Shown here piece after piece: positions 6,092 to 13,215 of a stretch of DNA of 13,998 nt (its first letter is position 1; each line of letters begins with the position of its first letter). A program made the translations under genes and the position numbers. Below the pieces are notes generated by a model. The model saw only the letters and a program-made list of their open reading frames with translations. It was not told the origin of the DNA and made no database searches. Source of the stretch: Acidobacteriaceae bacterium (GTDB lineage: Bacteria; Acidobacteriota; Terriglobia; Terriglobales; Acidobacteriaceae); the NCBI GenBank assembly GCA_003140705.1, contig PLKU01000228.1:1057-15054 (forward strand), written 5' to 3'.

Positions 6092-6736
6092 ATGCTTTCG
6101 GCAGACAGAATCGTGGAGCTGCACGACCAATTGACACGCACCTGGCACGTAGACGAGCAGCCAGAGCCACGCGATTTGAATAGGACCGCAACGGAGAATA
6201 GAGACATGGAACCAGGTTGGCTGCATTCCCTCACCCGTCATCACAGGGCCAACTTCGATCTCTGGCACATTGAGGATGAGGCCCGCACACCGGGCGCGAC
6301 CGACGCCGAGCTCGCTGATGTAAAGCGTCGGGTTGATCAGACGAATCAGCAGCGCAACGACCTGGCAGAGCAGTTGGACCGCTCGCTGCTGGGCTGGCTG
6401 GAATCCCGCAAGTTGCCCAACCCGGTTGCGCCGCTCCACTCCGAGTCTCCGGGGCTGATGATCGACCGGCTGTCCATTCTTGCTTTGAAGATCTTCCACA
6501 CCCGCGAAGAAGCCGAGCGCGAAGGCGCCCCCGTGGGCCACGCCGTTCGTAATCGCGAGCGGTCGGGAATCCTCAAAGAACAGCGCAACGACCTGGCCGG
6601 ATGCCTCAAGGCGCTTTGGGAGGAAACCCTGGCCGGCACACGTCGATTTAAGCTCTACCGCCAATTGAAGATGTACAACGACCCAACCCTCAATCCAGCC
6701 ATTTACCTGAAAAACCTACAGTATCCAAACAGTTAG
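6092..6736 (+). CDS. DUF4254 family protein
   Basis: This 214-residue protein matches my recollection of DUF4254. It starts MLSADRIVELHDQLTRTWH, then has HRANFDLWHIEDEAR (51-65), PGLMIDRLSILALKI (120-134), EQRNDLAGCL (163-172) and YRQLKMYNDPTLNPAIY (189-205). Members often sit near glycosyltransferase and lipopolysaccharide-core genes, but no biochemical role is established to my knowledge and no glycosyltransferase is in view here. I chose ATG at 6092 because AAAAGGA lies upstream and the family similarity begins there. The frame is open to a TTG at 6038 and has another ATG at 6062. It is transcribed away from the ATP-grasp gene, with about 170 bases between the starts. No transmembrane segment is seen. 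Confidence 0.85.
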   Translation: MLSADRIVELHDQLTRTWHVDEQPEPRDLNRTATENRDMEPGWLHSLTRHHRANFDLWHIEDEARTPGATDAELADVKRRVDQTNQQRNDLAEQLDRSLLGWLESRKLPNPVAPLHSESPGLMIDRLSILALKIFHTREEAEREGAPVGHAVRNRERSGILKEQRNDLAGCLKALWEETLAGTRRFKLYRQLKMYNDPTLNPAIYLKNLQYPNS

Positions 6737-6758
6737 CCCCCTGGTTCATGGCTGCCCA

Positions 6759-6787
6759 TTGACGTAGGTCGGGGTTCTGCGTATAAA
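6759..6787 (+). promoter_or_regulatory. sigma-70-type promoter for the TPR gene
   Basis: TTGACG (6759-6764, 5 of 6) is followed by exactly 17 bases and TATAAA (6782-6787, 5 of 6). The predicted start is near 6794, leaving a leader of about 85 bases before the ATG at 6881. It lies just after the DUF4254 stop, so the TPR gene and possibly yvcK can be transcribed independently of DUF4254. Confidence 0.75.
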
Positions 6788-6880
6788 GAGGGCCAAGCAC
6801 CCCGATTTTCTGGTGCACGTTTCCTGCGGTCAATCGTTCGCTCAACGGTGTATTTGGGAAAGCGCGCTGTAGACAAACTC

Positions 6881-7444
6881 ATGACGCAAGACGCCCGATC
6901 AGCGGCTCCCAGCCGCAAAAAATCTCCTCCTCCACCTGCCAAGCCCGGCGGTCGCAGCACCTCGGGTACAGGGCCGGCCTTCCAGCATTTTCAGGCTGCC
7001 GTTCAACTTCTGCAGCAAGGCAAGTTCGAGAAGGCGCAAGCTGGCTTTGAGAAACTTCTCCCTGTCGCGCCGATTGAGATCAAGGAACGCTGCCGGATGT
7101 ATATCCAGACCTGCCAGCGCCAGTTGGAGCAGTCACGGCTGACCTTTCTCACCCCTGAAGAGCACTACGACTACGCCATCTCTCTGTTGAACACCGGATT
7201 CTACAATGACGCACAGGAGCAATTCGGAAGCATTCTGGCCTCGCATCCCGAGGCCGACTACGCCCTCTATGGGCTGGCGCTGCTTGATTCGATTACTGGA
7301 CGCGCACAGGACTGTCTCAGAAATCTAGCCAGGGCCATTGAACTGAATCCAAGAAATCGCCTCCAGGCCCGGGCCGACAACGACTTCCAGAGCATGGTGG
7401 ACGATCCCCGCTTCACGGAGCTCCTTTATCCCGAGGTCCCGTAA
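6881..7444 (+). CDS. tetratricopeptide-repeat protein
   Basis: This is a 187-residue soluble protein. A Ser/Pro/Lys-rich, probably disordered N-terminus (about 1-33) precedes helical repeats of TPR type. These are FQHFQAAVQLLQQGKFEKAQAGFEKLL (34-60), HYDYAISLLNTGFYNDAQEQFGSIL (95-119) and YALYGLALLDSITGRAQDCLRNLARAIELNP (127-157). It ends with NDFQSMVDDPRFTELL, a common tail of such TPR proteins. TPRs are protein-binding scaffolds; the partner is unknown. The start is uncertain: ATG at 6881 lacks a clear Shine-Dalgarno, and a GTG at 6848 would add 11 residues. The gene precedes the yvcK-like gene by about 50 bases in the same direction, so the two may form an operon. Confidence 0.85.
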   Translation: MTQDARSAAPSRKKSPPPPAKPGGRSTSGTGPAFQHFQAAVQLLQQGKFEKAQAGFEKLLPVAPIEIKERCRMYIQTCQRQLEQSRLTFLTPEEHYDYAISLLNTGFYNDAQEQFGSILASHPEADYALYGLALLDSITGRAQDCLRNLARAIELNPRNRLQARADNDFQSMVDDPRFTELLYPEVP

Positions 7445-7496
7445 GGGATATCAGCCCCTGCAGCCTGGCTGCGAATAAAGATAAAAAAGGTCCCAA

Positions 7497-8558
7497 GTGA
7501 TGATTTTTAGCCGGGATTCGTTGACGCAGCTCGACCCAGCCAACGGCGAGCCATTGCGCGTGGTCGCCATTGGCGGGGGCACTGGGCTCTCAACGCTGCT
7601 GCACGGTTTGCGGGCACACGTAACCACGTCCAATCCATCGGCCGCCTCGCAGGGCCTCATTGCAGACCTCGCCGCCGTCGTTACTGTAACCGATGATGGA
7701 GGCTCTTCAGGTCGCCTGCGCAAGGGATTTAATATGCTGCCTCCCGGCGACCTGCGAAACTGCATGGTTGCGCTCAGTGAGGATGAGGACCTGCTTGCCC
7801 AACTATTCGCCCATCGTTTTCGCGGGGGAGATGCGCTGAAGGGTCACAACTTCGGCAATCTATTTGTAGCAGCGCTCACTGAGATCACTGGCGACTTTGG
7901 CCACGCTATTCAATTAGCGTCGAAGATTTTGGCCACCCGCGGACGCATTTATCCGGTGACAACGGCCAACACCACACTGGTAGCGCGGATGGACGACGGT
8001 TCCGAAGTACGTGGCGAAACCAACATCACAGCCAGCAAGAAGCGGATCGCCGAGCTGATGCTGGACCCACCGAACGCCTCGCCGTTGCCGGAGACTCTTG
8101 ACGCAATTCAGCGCGCCGACCTGATCACGGTCGGACCCGGTTCGCTCTATACCTCACTCATTACCAATCTGCTGGTACGGGACATCCCTTCGGCATTGGC
8201 CAATGCGCGCGGGGTGCGGGTTTACATTTGCAACCTGATGTCTCAGGCGAATGAGAGCCTGGACCTTACCGCATCCGAGCACATCAAGCGCATCTATGAG
8301 CACACACGTGCTCCCATCTTTGACTATGCGTTGGTGAACACCGCTCCGTTCTCAGCTGAAACAATCGCCCGCTATGCGGCTGAAGGTGCTGCGCCTGTGG
8401 TGCCGGATATTGAAGGCATCGAGGCATTGGGTGTGCGCTGTATCGCTGGCGATTTTGCCAGCGAAGAGACGACAGTCCGTCACGCCGCAGGCCGGGTAAC
8501 TGGAGCCCTGCTGGCGCTTGGACGCACAGCCTTCGCAGGAAACTTACGTCCGAATTGA
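7497..8558 (+). CDS. yvcK: YvcK/CofD-like gluconeogenesis factor
   Basis: This 353-residue cytoplasmic protein belongs to the YvcK branch of the CofD-like family. Signatures are VVAIGGGTGLSTLL (22-35), VTVTDDGGSSGRLR (62-75), PPGDLRNC (82-89), GHNFGNLF (116-123) and a later TVGPGSLYTSLI. Known for B. subtilis and relatives: YvcK binds UDP-sugars and is needed for growth on gluconeogenic carbon sources and for normal cell-wall synthesis. A CofD function (F420 synthesis) is less likely given the motif pattern and the lack of F420 genes in view. The region between the first two motifs (about 40-58) is somewhat longer than in the B. subtilis protein. AAAAAAGG ends 6 bases before the GTG; an ATG follows one codon later and is equally possible. 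The usual neighbours yvcJ (rapZ) and yvcL (whiA) are absent here. Confidence 0.93.
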   Translation: MMIFSRDSLTQLDPANGEPLRVVAIGGGTGLSTLLHGLRAHVTTSNPSAASQGLIADLAAVVTVTDDGGSSGRLRKGFNMLPPGDLRNCMVALSEDEDLLAQLFAHRFRGGDALKGHNFGNLFVAALTEITGDFGHAIQLASKILATRGRIYPVTTANTTLVARMDDGSEVRGETNITASKKRIAELMLDPPNASPLPETLDAIQRADLITVGPGSLYTSLITNLLVRDIPSALANARGVRVYICNLMSQANESLDLTASEHIKRIYEHTRAPIFDYALVNTAPFSAETIARYAAEGAAPVVPDIEGIEALGVRCIAGDFASEETTVRHAAGRVTGALLALGRTAFAGNLRPN

Positions 8559-8649
8559 AGTTGACTAATTTTCCTTTTCCCCCTCTCTCGCATTCAAGTA
8601 AAGTTAGACGACGCAGTCAGGTGCCTGCGCGATCAAGAATGGAGGAATC

Positions 8650-9162
8650 ATGCGTAAGACTCGAGTTTGGATGATGTTGGGTTGTTGCTTGTTGGCACTG
8701 ACTGTCCTTGCCTGGGCTCAGTCCAACAGGAAGCCCGGCCTTTGGGAAGTAACCTCAACCATGACATGGCAACAGTCTCCCATGCCCCCTGGAATGCAAG
8801 CACCTCCCGGGTCACCTTTCGGCGGCCGCCCCCGCACCACACAGGTTTGCGTCACGCAGGCACAAATCGACAAATTCGGCGGCCCGGCCCCGCAAACGCG
8901 CGGTGACTGCCAAGTAACAGGTGTCCAAATGAAGCCCGATGGCATGACGGCGGCAATCGCGTGCACAGGAAGAGTGGTCGGCAATGGCACCGTTGAAGGC
9001 TCATGGACCGACGATGGTCATGCAAAGACCAAGGTTCACTTCACTGGAACCATGACGATGGGCCAAAACAGCCGGCCAATCGAATGGACAATGGAATCTC
9101 ACTCAGAGTTCAAGAGTGCTGACTGTGGGAGCGTTCAACCAGTCGGTGCGCCGGGCAACTGA
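8650..9162 (+). CDS. secreted DUF3617 family protein
   Basis: This 170-residue protein has a signal peptide. A basic MRKTR is followed by a hydrophobic core (about 6-20) and a cleavage site near AWA-QS (23/24). The mature part begins RKPGLWEVTSTMTW, typical of DUF3617, and has four cysteines at 67, 87, 105 and 159 that could form two disulfides. These sit in the contexts VCVT, DCQV, ACTG and DCGS. The protein is probably periplasmic, and the family has no established function. A Met/Pro/Gly-rich segment (about 44-60) looks flexible. GGAGGA lies about 4 bases before the ATG, a strong start. It follows the yvcK-like gene after 91 bases, which may hold its own promoter; no clear boxes were seen there. 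Confidence 0.85.
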   Translation: MRKTRVWMMLGCCLLALTVLAWAQSNRKPGLWEVTSTMTWQQSPMPPGMQAPPGSPFGGRPRTTQVCVTQAQIDKFGGPAPQTRGDCQVTGVQMKPDGMTAAIACTGRVVGNGTVEGSWTDDGHAKTKVHFTGTMTMGQNSRPIEWTMESHSEFKSADCGSVQPVGAPGN

Positions 9163-9206
9163 ACCTTCCGAAGACCCTCGAAGAATAATGTTTGACTAAA
9201 CTTTGC

Positions 9207-9249
9207 GCATCCCATTCTCTTGGTTGTTTCGGCAAAGAGAATGGGATGC
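9207..9249. terminator. 15-bp perfect hairpin between convergent genes
   Basis: The left arm 9207-9221 (GCATCCCATTCTCTT) and right arm 9235-9249 are perfectly complementary over 15 bp, with a 13-base loop. The hairpin lies 44 bases after the DUF3617 stop and 17 bases beyond the rlmN stop, so it could end transcription from both sides. No T-run follows on either strand, so it is not a classical intrinsic terminator. It may also protect 3' ends or be a remnant of a repeat family. Confidence 0.65.
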
Positions 9250-9266
9250 TGCACGAGTGGTGAGCC

Positions 9267-10496
9267 TTAGCCCTCCACCGTCCTCTTGAGTTGCCCACAC
9301 GCCGCATAAATGTCTCGCCCGCGCGCGCGCCGCACATAGGTAGGAATCCCCTCACCGGCCAGCGTACCGCGAAATTTCTCCACATCCTCGTGCAGCGGCA
9401 TCGAATACGCGATTCCCGGTCCGGGATTCCAGGCGATCAGGTTAACCTTTGCGGGAAGTCCGGAACGCCGGACCAAACGGGCAACTTCAACGGCATGTTC
9501 CGCCTGATCGGTCACACCTCCCAACAGGACATATTCAAAGGTGATCCGCTCGCGGGAGCGAAGTTTGACACCACGCACGGCGTCGATGACTGCCGCAATG
9601 GGCCACTTGCGGTTGATGGGCATCAGCGCCTCGCGAATCTTGTCGTTCGGGGCGTTGAGGCTTATGGCCAGTTTCGGCCGAACCTCCGCAGGCTCAAGAG
9701 CAAAGCGCTCAATCCCTGGGACGATCCCAGAGGTAGACACCGTCATCCGCTGCGGGCTCAGTCCCACCTCTTCAACCAAAATACGGACCGCTCCCATGAA
9801 GCTGTCGTAATTGAGAAACGGTTCACCCATTCCCATGAAGACCAGGTTCACACGGTCGCGCCCGACTTCGATACCGTGACGATCGAGCACGGCAATCACC
9901 TGCCCTGCAATTTCGCCGTGAGTAAGATTGCGCTGCAGCCCCAGTTTCGCCGTGAGACAGAACTGGCAGTTGACCGCGCAGCCCACCTGGCTGGAAACGC
10001 AGATTGTAGCGCGGTCCCACTTTTTCTTTTCTCCGGCTTTCAGCTCCTGGTCAGGATCCACCGGTTCGGTCCCATCGCCTGATTCGCCTTCATCACCTTC
10101 GGGCATCCAGACAGTTTCCACTGTCTGTAGATCCAGGCCGTTGCCCGGGCTTTGGACCAGGTAGCGCTCAGTCCCATCTACTGACTGAAAGACCTGCGCA
10201 ATGCGCGGCCTGCCCACCTCCCAACCTTGGTCAATTAGCTTCTGGCGGAGCAGTTTGGGCAATGTAGTAATGTCGTTTATTTCTGCAATTCGTTGACGAT
10301 ACAGTGCTTCTGCCAGCTGGGGACCACGCCATGCTGGCTCTCCAATTTCCAGCATGCGTGCTGCCAGCGAAACCGTATCCATGCCCAATAGGCGTTTTTC
10401 ACTTACGATTTTGGAATCTCTGTTGCCTTCTCCAGAGTCTGAATCGTCTAACTGAACGAGTTGGCCGAAATCGTTTGCCATGGCTTGGGTCAGCAT
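9267..10496 (-). CDS. rlmN: dual-specificity 23S rRNA A2503 / tRNA A37 C2-methyltransferase (radical SAM)
   Basis: RlmN methylates C2 of A2503 in 23S rRNA, and in E. coli also A37 of some tRNAs, using radical SAM chemistry. The 4Fe-4S motif C-x3-C-x2-C is at C173, C177 and C180 (VGCAVNCQFCLTAKLG). C166, seven residues earlier, and C400 in RDIYAACGQL match the catalytic and methyl-carrying cysteines of the E. coli enzyme (C118 and C355). MGMGEPFLNY (221-230) and ISLNAPND are further signatures. An acidic, low-complexity insert of about 28 residues (131-160) lies just before the catalytic domain. No strong Shine-Dalgarno marks the start. ATGs at 10496 and 10481 and one at residue 39 (MDTVSLAARM) are all possible, and family similarity begins near the last. 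Single gene, divergent from the M16 peptidase. Confidence 0.94.
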   Translation of the reverse strand: MLTQAMANDFGQLVQLDDSDSGEGNRDSKIVSEKRLLGMDTVSLAARMLEIGEPAWRGPQLAEALYRQRIAEINDITTLPKLLRQKLIDQGWEVGRPRIAQVFQSVDGTERYLVQSPGNGLDLQTVETVWMPEGDEGESGDGTEPVDPDQELKAGEKKKWDRATICVSSQVGCAVNCQFCLTAKLGLQRNLTHGEIAGQVIAVLDRHGIEVGRDRVNLVFMGMGEPFLNYDSFMGAVRILVEEVGLSPQRMTVSTSGIVPGIERFALEPAEVRPKLAISLNAPNDKIREALMPINRKWPIAAVIDAVRGVKLRSRERITFEYVLLGGVTDQAEHAVEVARLVRRSGLPAKVNLIAWNPGPGIAYSMPLHEDVEKFRGTLAGEGIPTYVRRARGRDIYAACGQLKRTVEG

Positions 10497-10577
10497 AGAG
10501 CATTTAGGCCCCTCATGCAGCCATCTTCATCCCTGGTTCCTTGGCGCCACTCATTGCCCTACAATCGAGCTTGAGCT

Positions 10578-11858
10578 ATGACACTGACTACTGAGCGAAA
10601 TCTCCGCCGCACCGTGCTGCCGAACGGCCTGATCGTCCTGACGGAGCGCATGGAGCACCTGCGCTCAGTCGCAATGGGAGTTTGGATCAAATCTGGCTCC
10701 CGTTGCGAGCCAGCTGAGACCAACGGGATCTCCCACTTCGTGGAACACATGCTGTTTAAAGGCACGCGTTCCCGAACCGCCCAGCATATCGCCCGCGAAA
10801 TGGATTCCATTGGTGGGAACCTGGATGCTTTCACGGGCAAGGAGACTATATGCTTTAACGTCAAGTCGCTCGGTGACCACGTCCCGATTGCCCTTGACGT
10901 CCTTTCGGACCTGGTTTTGAATCCAATCTTTGCCGCGACAGATATTGAGCGTGAACGCGGCGTGATCCTTGAAGAAATCAAAATCGACGAAGACAATCCG
11001 GATGTGCTGGTGCACGAGCTCTTCACGCAAAGCTTCTGGAAGGACCATCCGCTGGGATGGCCCATCCTGGGCACCACGAAAACGGTAACTCGATTGGATC
11101 AGCAGACCCTGTTTGCCTATCACAGCGATCGGTTCCACGGCGGCAACATCATCTTCTCAGCAGCAGGCAACCTGGACCACGACCAGTTTGCGGCGGCAGT
11201 ATCAGCCAAGTTTTCCGGGCTGACCGGGGGCCAGACGGCGCAGGAGCTCTCGGCGCCCGAGGCGAGCGCTCGTATCATCATGCGCAACAAAAAGTCCCTT
11301 GAACAAGTGCAGATCTGCCTCGGCGTTCCTGCCCCGCCGATTACTGACGAGAATCGCTACGCCACGTTGATTCTGAATACTGTGCTGGGCGGCGGCATGA
11401 GCTCCCGCCTCTTTCAGACGATTCGGGAAGAGCGGGGTATGGCCTATTCGATCTACTCTGACCTCAGCCCTTACCGTGATACTGGCACTTTGCTGGTTTA
11501 TGCAGGAACCGCTGCGGGCAAGGCTCTCGACGTCGTGGATCTAATCATGGCTGAGTTTAGAAACTTGAAGGATCACTTGCTTCCTCCCGAGGAGTTGACT
11601 CGCGCCAAGGATCAGCTCAAGGGCAATATCCTGATGGGACTGGAAAGCTCCAACTCGCGCATGGCAAACCTTGCTCGCCAGGAGATGTATTTCCATAATT
11701 TCATGACCGTGGACGAGGTGATCGCCCGCATTGAAGAGGTTGAAGCAGCCCAGGTGCATTCTATGGCTCAGAGGCTTTTCGATCCCGATAAGGTCGCCGT
11801 CACCTTACTGGGCCGCCTTGACGGCATCAAGCTCAGCCGCGCCAGGCTGACGTGCTGA
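10578..11858 (+). CDS. M16 family zinc metallopeptidase (processing-peptidase-like)
   Basis: This 426-residue protein has the inverted zinc motif HFVEH (H53, E56, H57) and the distal glutamate E133 exactly 76 residues after H57 (ILEEIKIDED), so the active site is complete. The C-terminal half carries the second M16 domain (LNTVLGGGMSSRLFQTIREERGMAYSI and GTLLVYAGT). The length fits bacterial homologues of mitochondrial processing peptidase beta and PqqL-like enzymes that cut peptides. No signal peptide is visible, so a cytoplasmic site is likely. The ATG has only a weak GAG upstream. TACAAT at 10560-10565 could be a -10 box, but no good -35 is seen at proper spacing. The gene diverges from rlmN with 81 bases between the starts. 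The natural substrate is unknown. Confidence 0.92.
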   Translation: MTLTTERNLRRTVLPNGLIVLTERMEHLRSVAMGVWIKSGSRCEPAETNGISHFVEHMLFKGTRSRTAQHIAREMDSIGGNLDAFTGKETICFNVKSLGDHVPIALDVLSDLVLNPIFAATDIERERGVILEEIKIDEDNPDVLVHELFTQSFWKDHPLGWPILGTTKTVTRLDQQTLFAYHSDRFHGGNIIFSAAGNLDHDQFAAAVSAKFSGLTGGQTAQELSAPEASARIIMRNKKSLEQVQICLGVPAPPITDENRYATLILNTVLGGGMSSRLFQTIREERGMAYSIYSDLSPYRDTGTLLVYAGTAAGKALDVVDLIMAEFRNLKDHLLPPEELTRAKDQLKGNILMGLESSNSRMANLARQEMYFHNFMTVDEVIARIEEVEAAQVHSMAQRLFDPDKVAVTLLGRLDGIKLSRARLTC

Positions 11859-11970
11859 CTTGCTGACTCGCTCTTTCTGAGCGTCCTATTTCCCTTCTGC
11901 GTCTGTTCGTTGTAGCATTTTGTCGAATGGGTCTGTGTATTTCGGCCCGTACCAAGAGGCCCTTAAATCC

Positions 11971-12498
11971 ATGAATGGCAAGTTGTCGATCAGTCGACGT
12001 CTACATGATTCGCGCTCACGCAACGGCTTTACGCTAATGGAATTGCTGATCGTAATGGCCATCATCGCAATCCTGATGCTCATTGCGATCCCTACGGTCG
12101 GAGGTTTGAAGAAATATGCCAACGACCTTTCCGCCAGGCAGTCAGTGCGCGCCATTGGACAGGCAGAAATGCAATACGAGCAAACCTACCCCGCCAACGG
12201 TTACGCTTGCTCGCTGGCATCCCTGGGAGGAGACCCCTCCGCCGGTGCACCATCTGCAACTGCTGCTCAAATGTTGCAACCCGATCTTGCCTCAGGATAC
12301 AAGTCCGGATACGTGTTCAACATCACCAATTGCACCAAGGTGACGATCAACGGTACGGATCGATTCACGGGCTATTCGGTTACCGCCGTTCCGCAATCCC
12401 TCGGCAAAACCGGCGATCGCGGCTACTGCAGTGACCAGTTTGGGTCAATCAAATTCGACCCGGCCGGCGGCGCCAACTGCTCCCAGCCGCTGCAATGA
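11971..12498 (+). CDS. type IV prepilin-like protein (pilin/pseudopilin)
   Basis: This 175-residue protein carries a class III prepilin leader. After a basic 19-residue leader (MNGKLSISRRLHDSRSRNG) comes FTLMELLIVMAIIAILMLIAIPTV, with Glu at mature position 5. The prepilin peptidase site is thus after G19, and the hydrophobic helix would insert in the inner membrane before assembly. The mature domain has four cysteines (80, 121, 153, 170), a G-A-S-P-rich loop (about 86-99) and YSVTAVPQSLGKTGDRGYC. This could be a minor pilin or a type II secretion pseudopilin; the sequence alone does not decide. I chose ATG at 11971, with GAGG about 11 bases upstream; an open TTG-started frame begins at 11920. 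Its stop overlaps the lolA start (ATGA). No other pilus gene is in the window. Confidence 0.88.
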   Translation: MNGKLSISRRLHDSRSRNGFTLMELLIVMAIIAILMLIAIPTVGGLKKYANDLSARQSVRAIGQAEMQYEQTYPANGYACSLASLGGDPSAGAPSATAAQMLQPDLASGYKSGYVFNITNCTKVTINGTDRFTGYSVTAVPQSLGKTGDRGYCSDQFGSIKFDPAGGANCSQPLQ

Positions 12499-13172
12499 GC
12501 ACTGGCACGCTGATGCGGCTCGGCACGTTGATCCTGGCCGCCGCCCCACTCGCAACGAGTCTCTGCGCACAACAACGTTCGCCCTCCGCGCAGGAGGCCC
12601 ACGACCTTGCCCAAAAGGTCGACCACCACTACAACCAGTTGCACTCGCTCCGGGCCGTCTTCACAGAGAGCTATGAGGGCATGGGAGTCAAGCGAGCCGA
12701 GAGCGGCAACCTGCTCCTGCTCAAGCCTGGCCGGATGAAGTGGGACTACAGTGCGCCGGCCGGAAAGGTGTTCCTGCTTGACGGGCAATTTGCATGGTTT
12801 TATGCGCGTGGGGATTCTCAGGTCCAGCGCATTCCTGCAAAAGAACTCGACGACCTGCGTTCCCCGTTGCGGTTTCTGCTGGGGCACACCGAACTTGAAA
12901 AAGAAGTGAATAACATTACGTTAGCAAGCGCGCCGGGCGGGCGATTCACGCTCACCGGCCAGCCAAAAGGTCAGGAGAAGCGTGTAGCTCGGCTCACGAT
13001 CACATTGACTGGGGACGGCACCATTACTGGGATTGAAATTGAGGAAGTCGACGGCGCATTGACTCAATTCACCTTCACCGGCGAACAGCCCAACGCACCC
13101 ATCCCGGCGGAGGTCTTCCATTTCACGCCGCCGCCTGGGATACCGGTTGTGGATGCGCCACCGCCAGTATGA
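12495..13172 (+). CDS. lolA: outer-membrane lipoprotein carrier protein LolA
   Basis: This 225-residue protein begins with a signal peptide: a hydrophobic stretch at about 8-22, with cleavage near LCA-QQ (25/26). It is therefore exported to the periplasm. The mature part has LolA features: LHSLRAVFTESY (49-60), SGNLLLLKPGRMKWDY (70-85), GKVFLLDGQFAWFYARGDSQVQR (90-112) and SPLRFLLG (123-130). Known role: LolA takes lipoproteins released by the LolCDE transporter and passes them to the outer membrane. This implies a two-membrane envelope. It starts inside the stop codon of the prepilin gene (ATGA), so translation is probably coupled. A second ATG at residue 7 (MRLGTLIL) gives a more usual signal peptide. 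The proline-rich tail (FTPPPGIPVVDAPPPV) is a little unusual. Confidence 0.9.
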   Translation: MSTGTLMRLGTLILAAAPLATSLCAQQRSPSAQEAHDLAQKVDHHYNQLHSLRAVFTESYEGMGVKRAESGNLLLLKPGRMKWDYSAPAGKVFLLDGQFAWFYARGDSQVQRIPAKELDDLRSPLRFLLGHTELEKEVNNITLASAPGGRFTLTGQPKGQEKRVARLTITLTGDGTITGIEIEEVDGALTQFTFTGEQPNAPIPAEVFHFTPPPGIPVVDAPPPV

Positions 13173-13215
13173 GTCGAAGGACCTGGTCCTATCCCCTGGT
13201 CCCTAAGTCCCTGCT
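13173..13215. other. short gap between convergent lolA and permease genes
   Basis: This 43-base gap is rich in GGACC/GGTCC words: AGGACC at 13179, GGTCCT at 13186 and GGTCCC nearby. They could form short competing hairpins. No T-run follows, and I do not claim a terminator. Confidence 0.3.

Noticed and set aside
5922..6191. 90-residue N-terminal extension of the ATP-grasp frame
   Set aside because: A strong GGAGG precedes the ATG at 5921, the extension lacks family character, and it would overlap the divergent DUF4254 gene.
6026..6664. 212-residue open frame on - opposite DUF4254
   Set aside because: It is antisense to a gene with clear DUF4254 motifs.
9291..10082. 263-residue open frame on + opposite rlmN
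   Set aside because: It is antisense to a confidently identified gene and has no domain signature.
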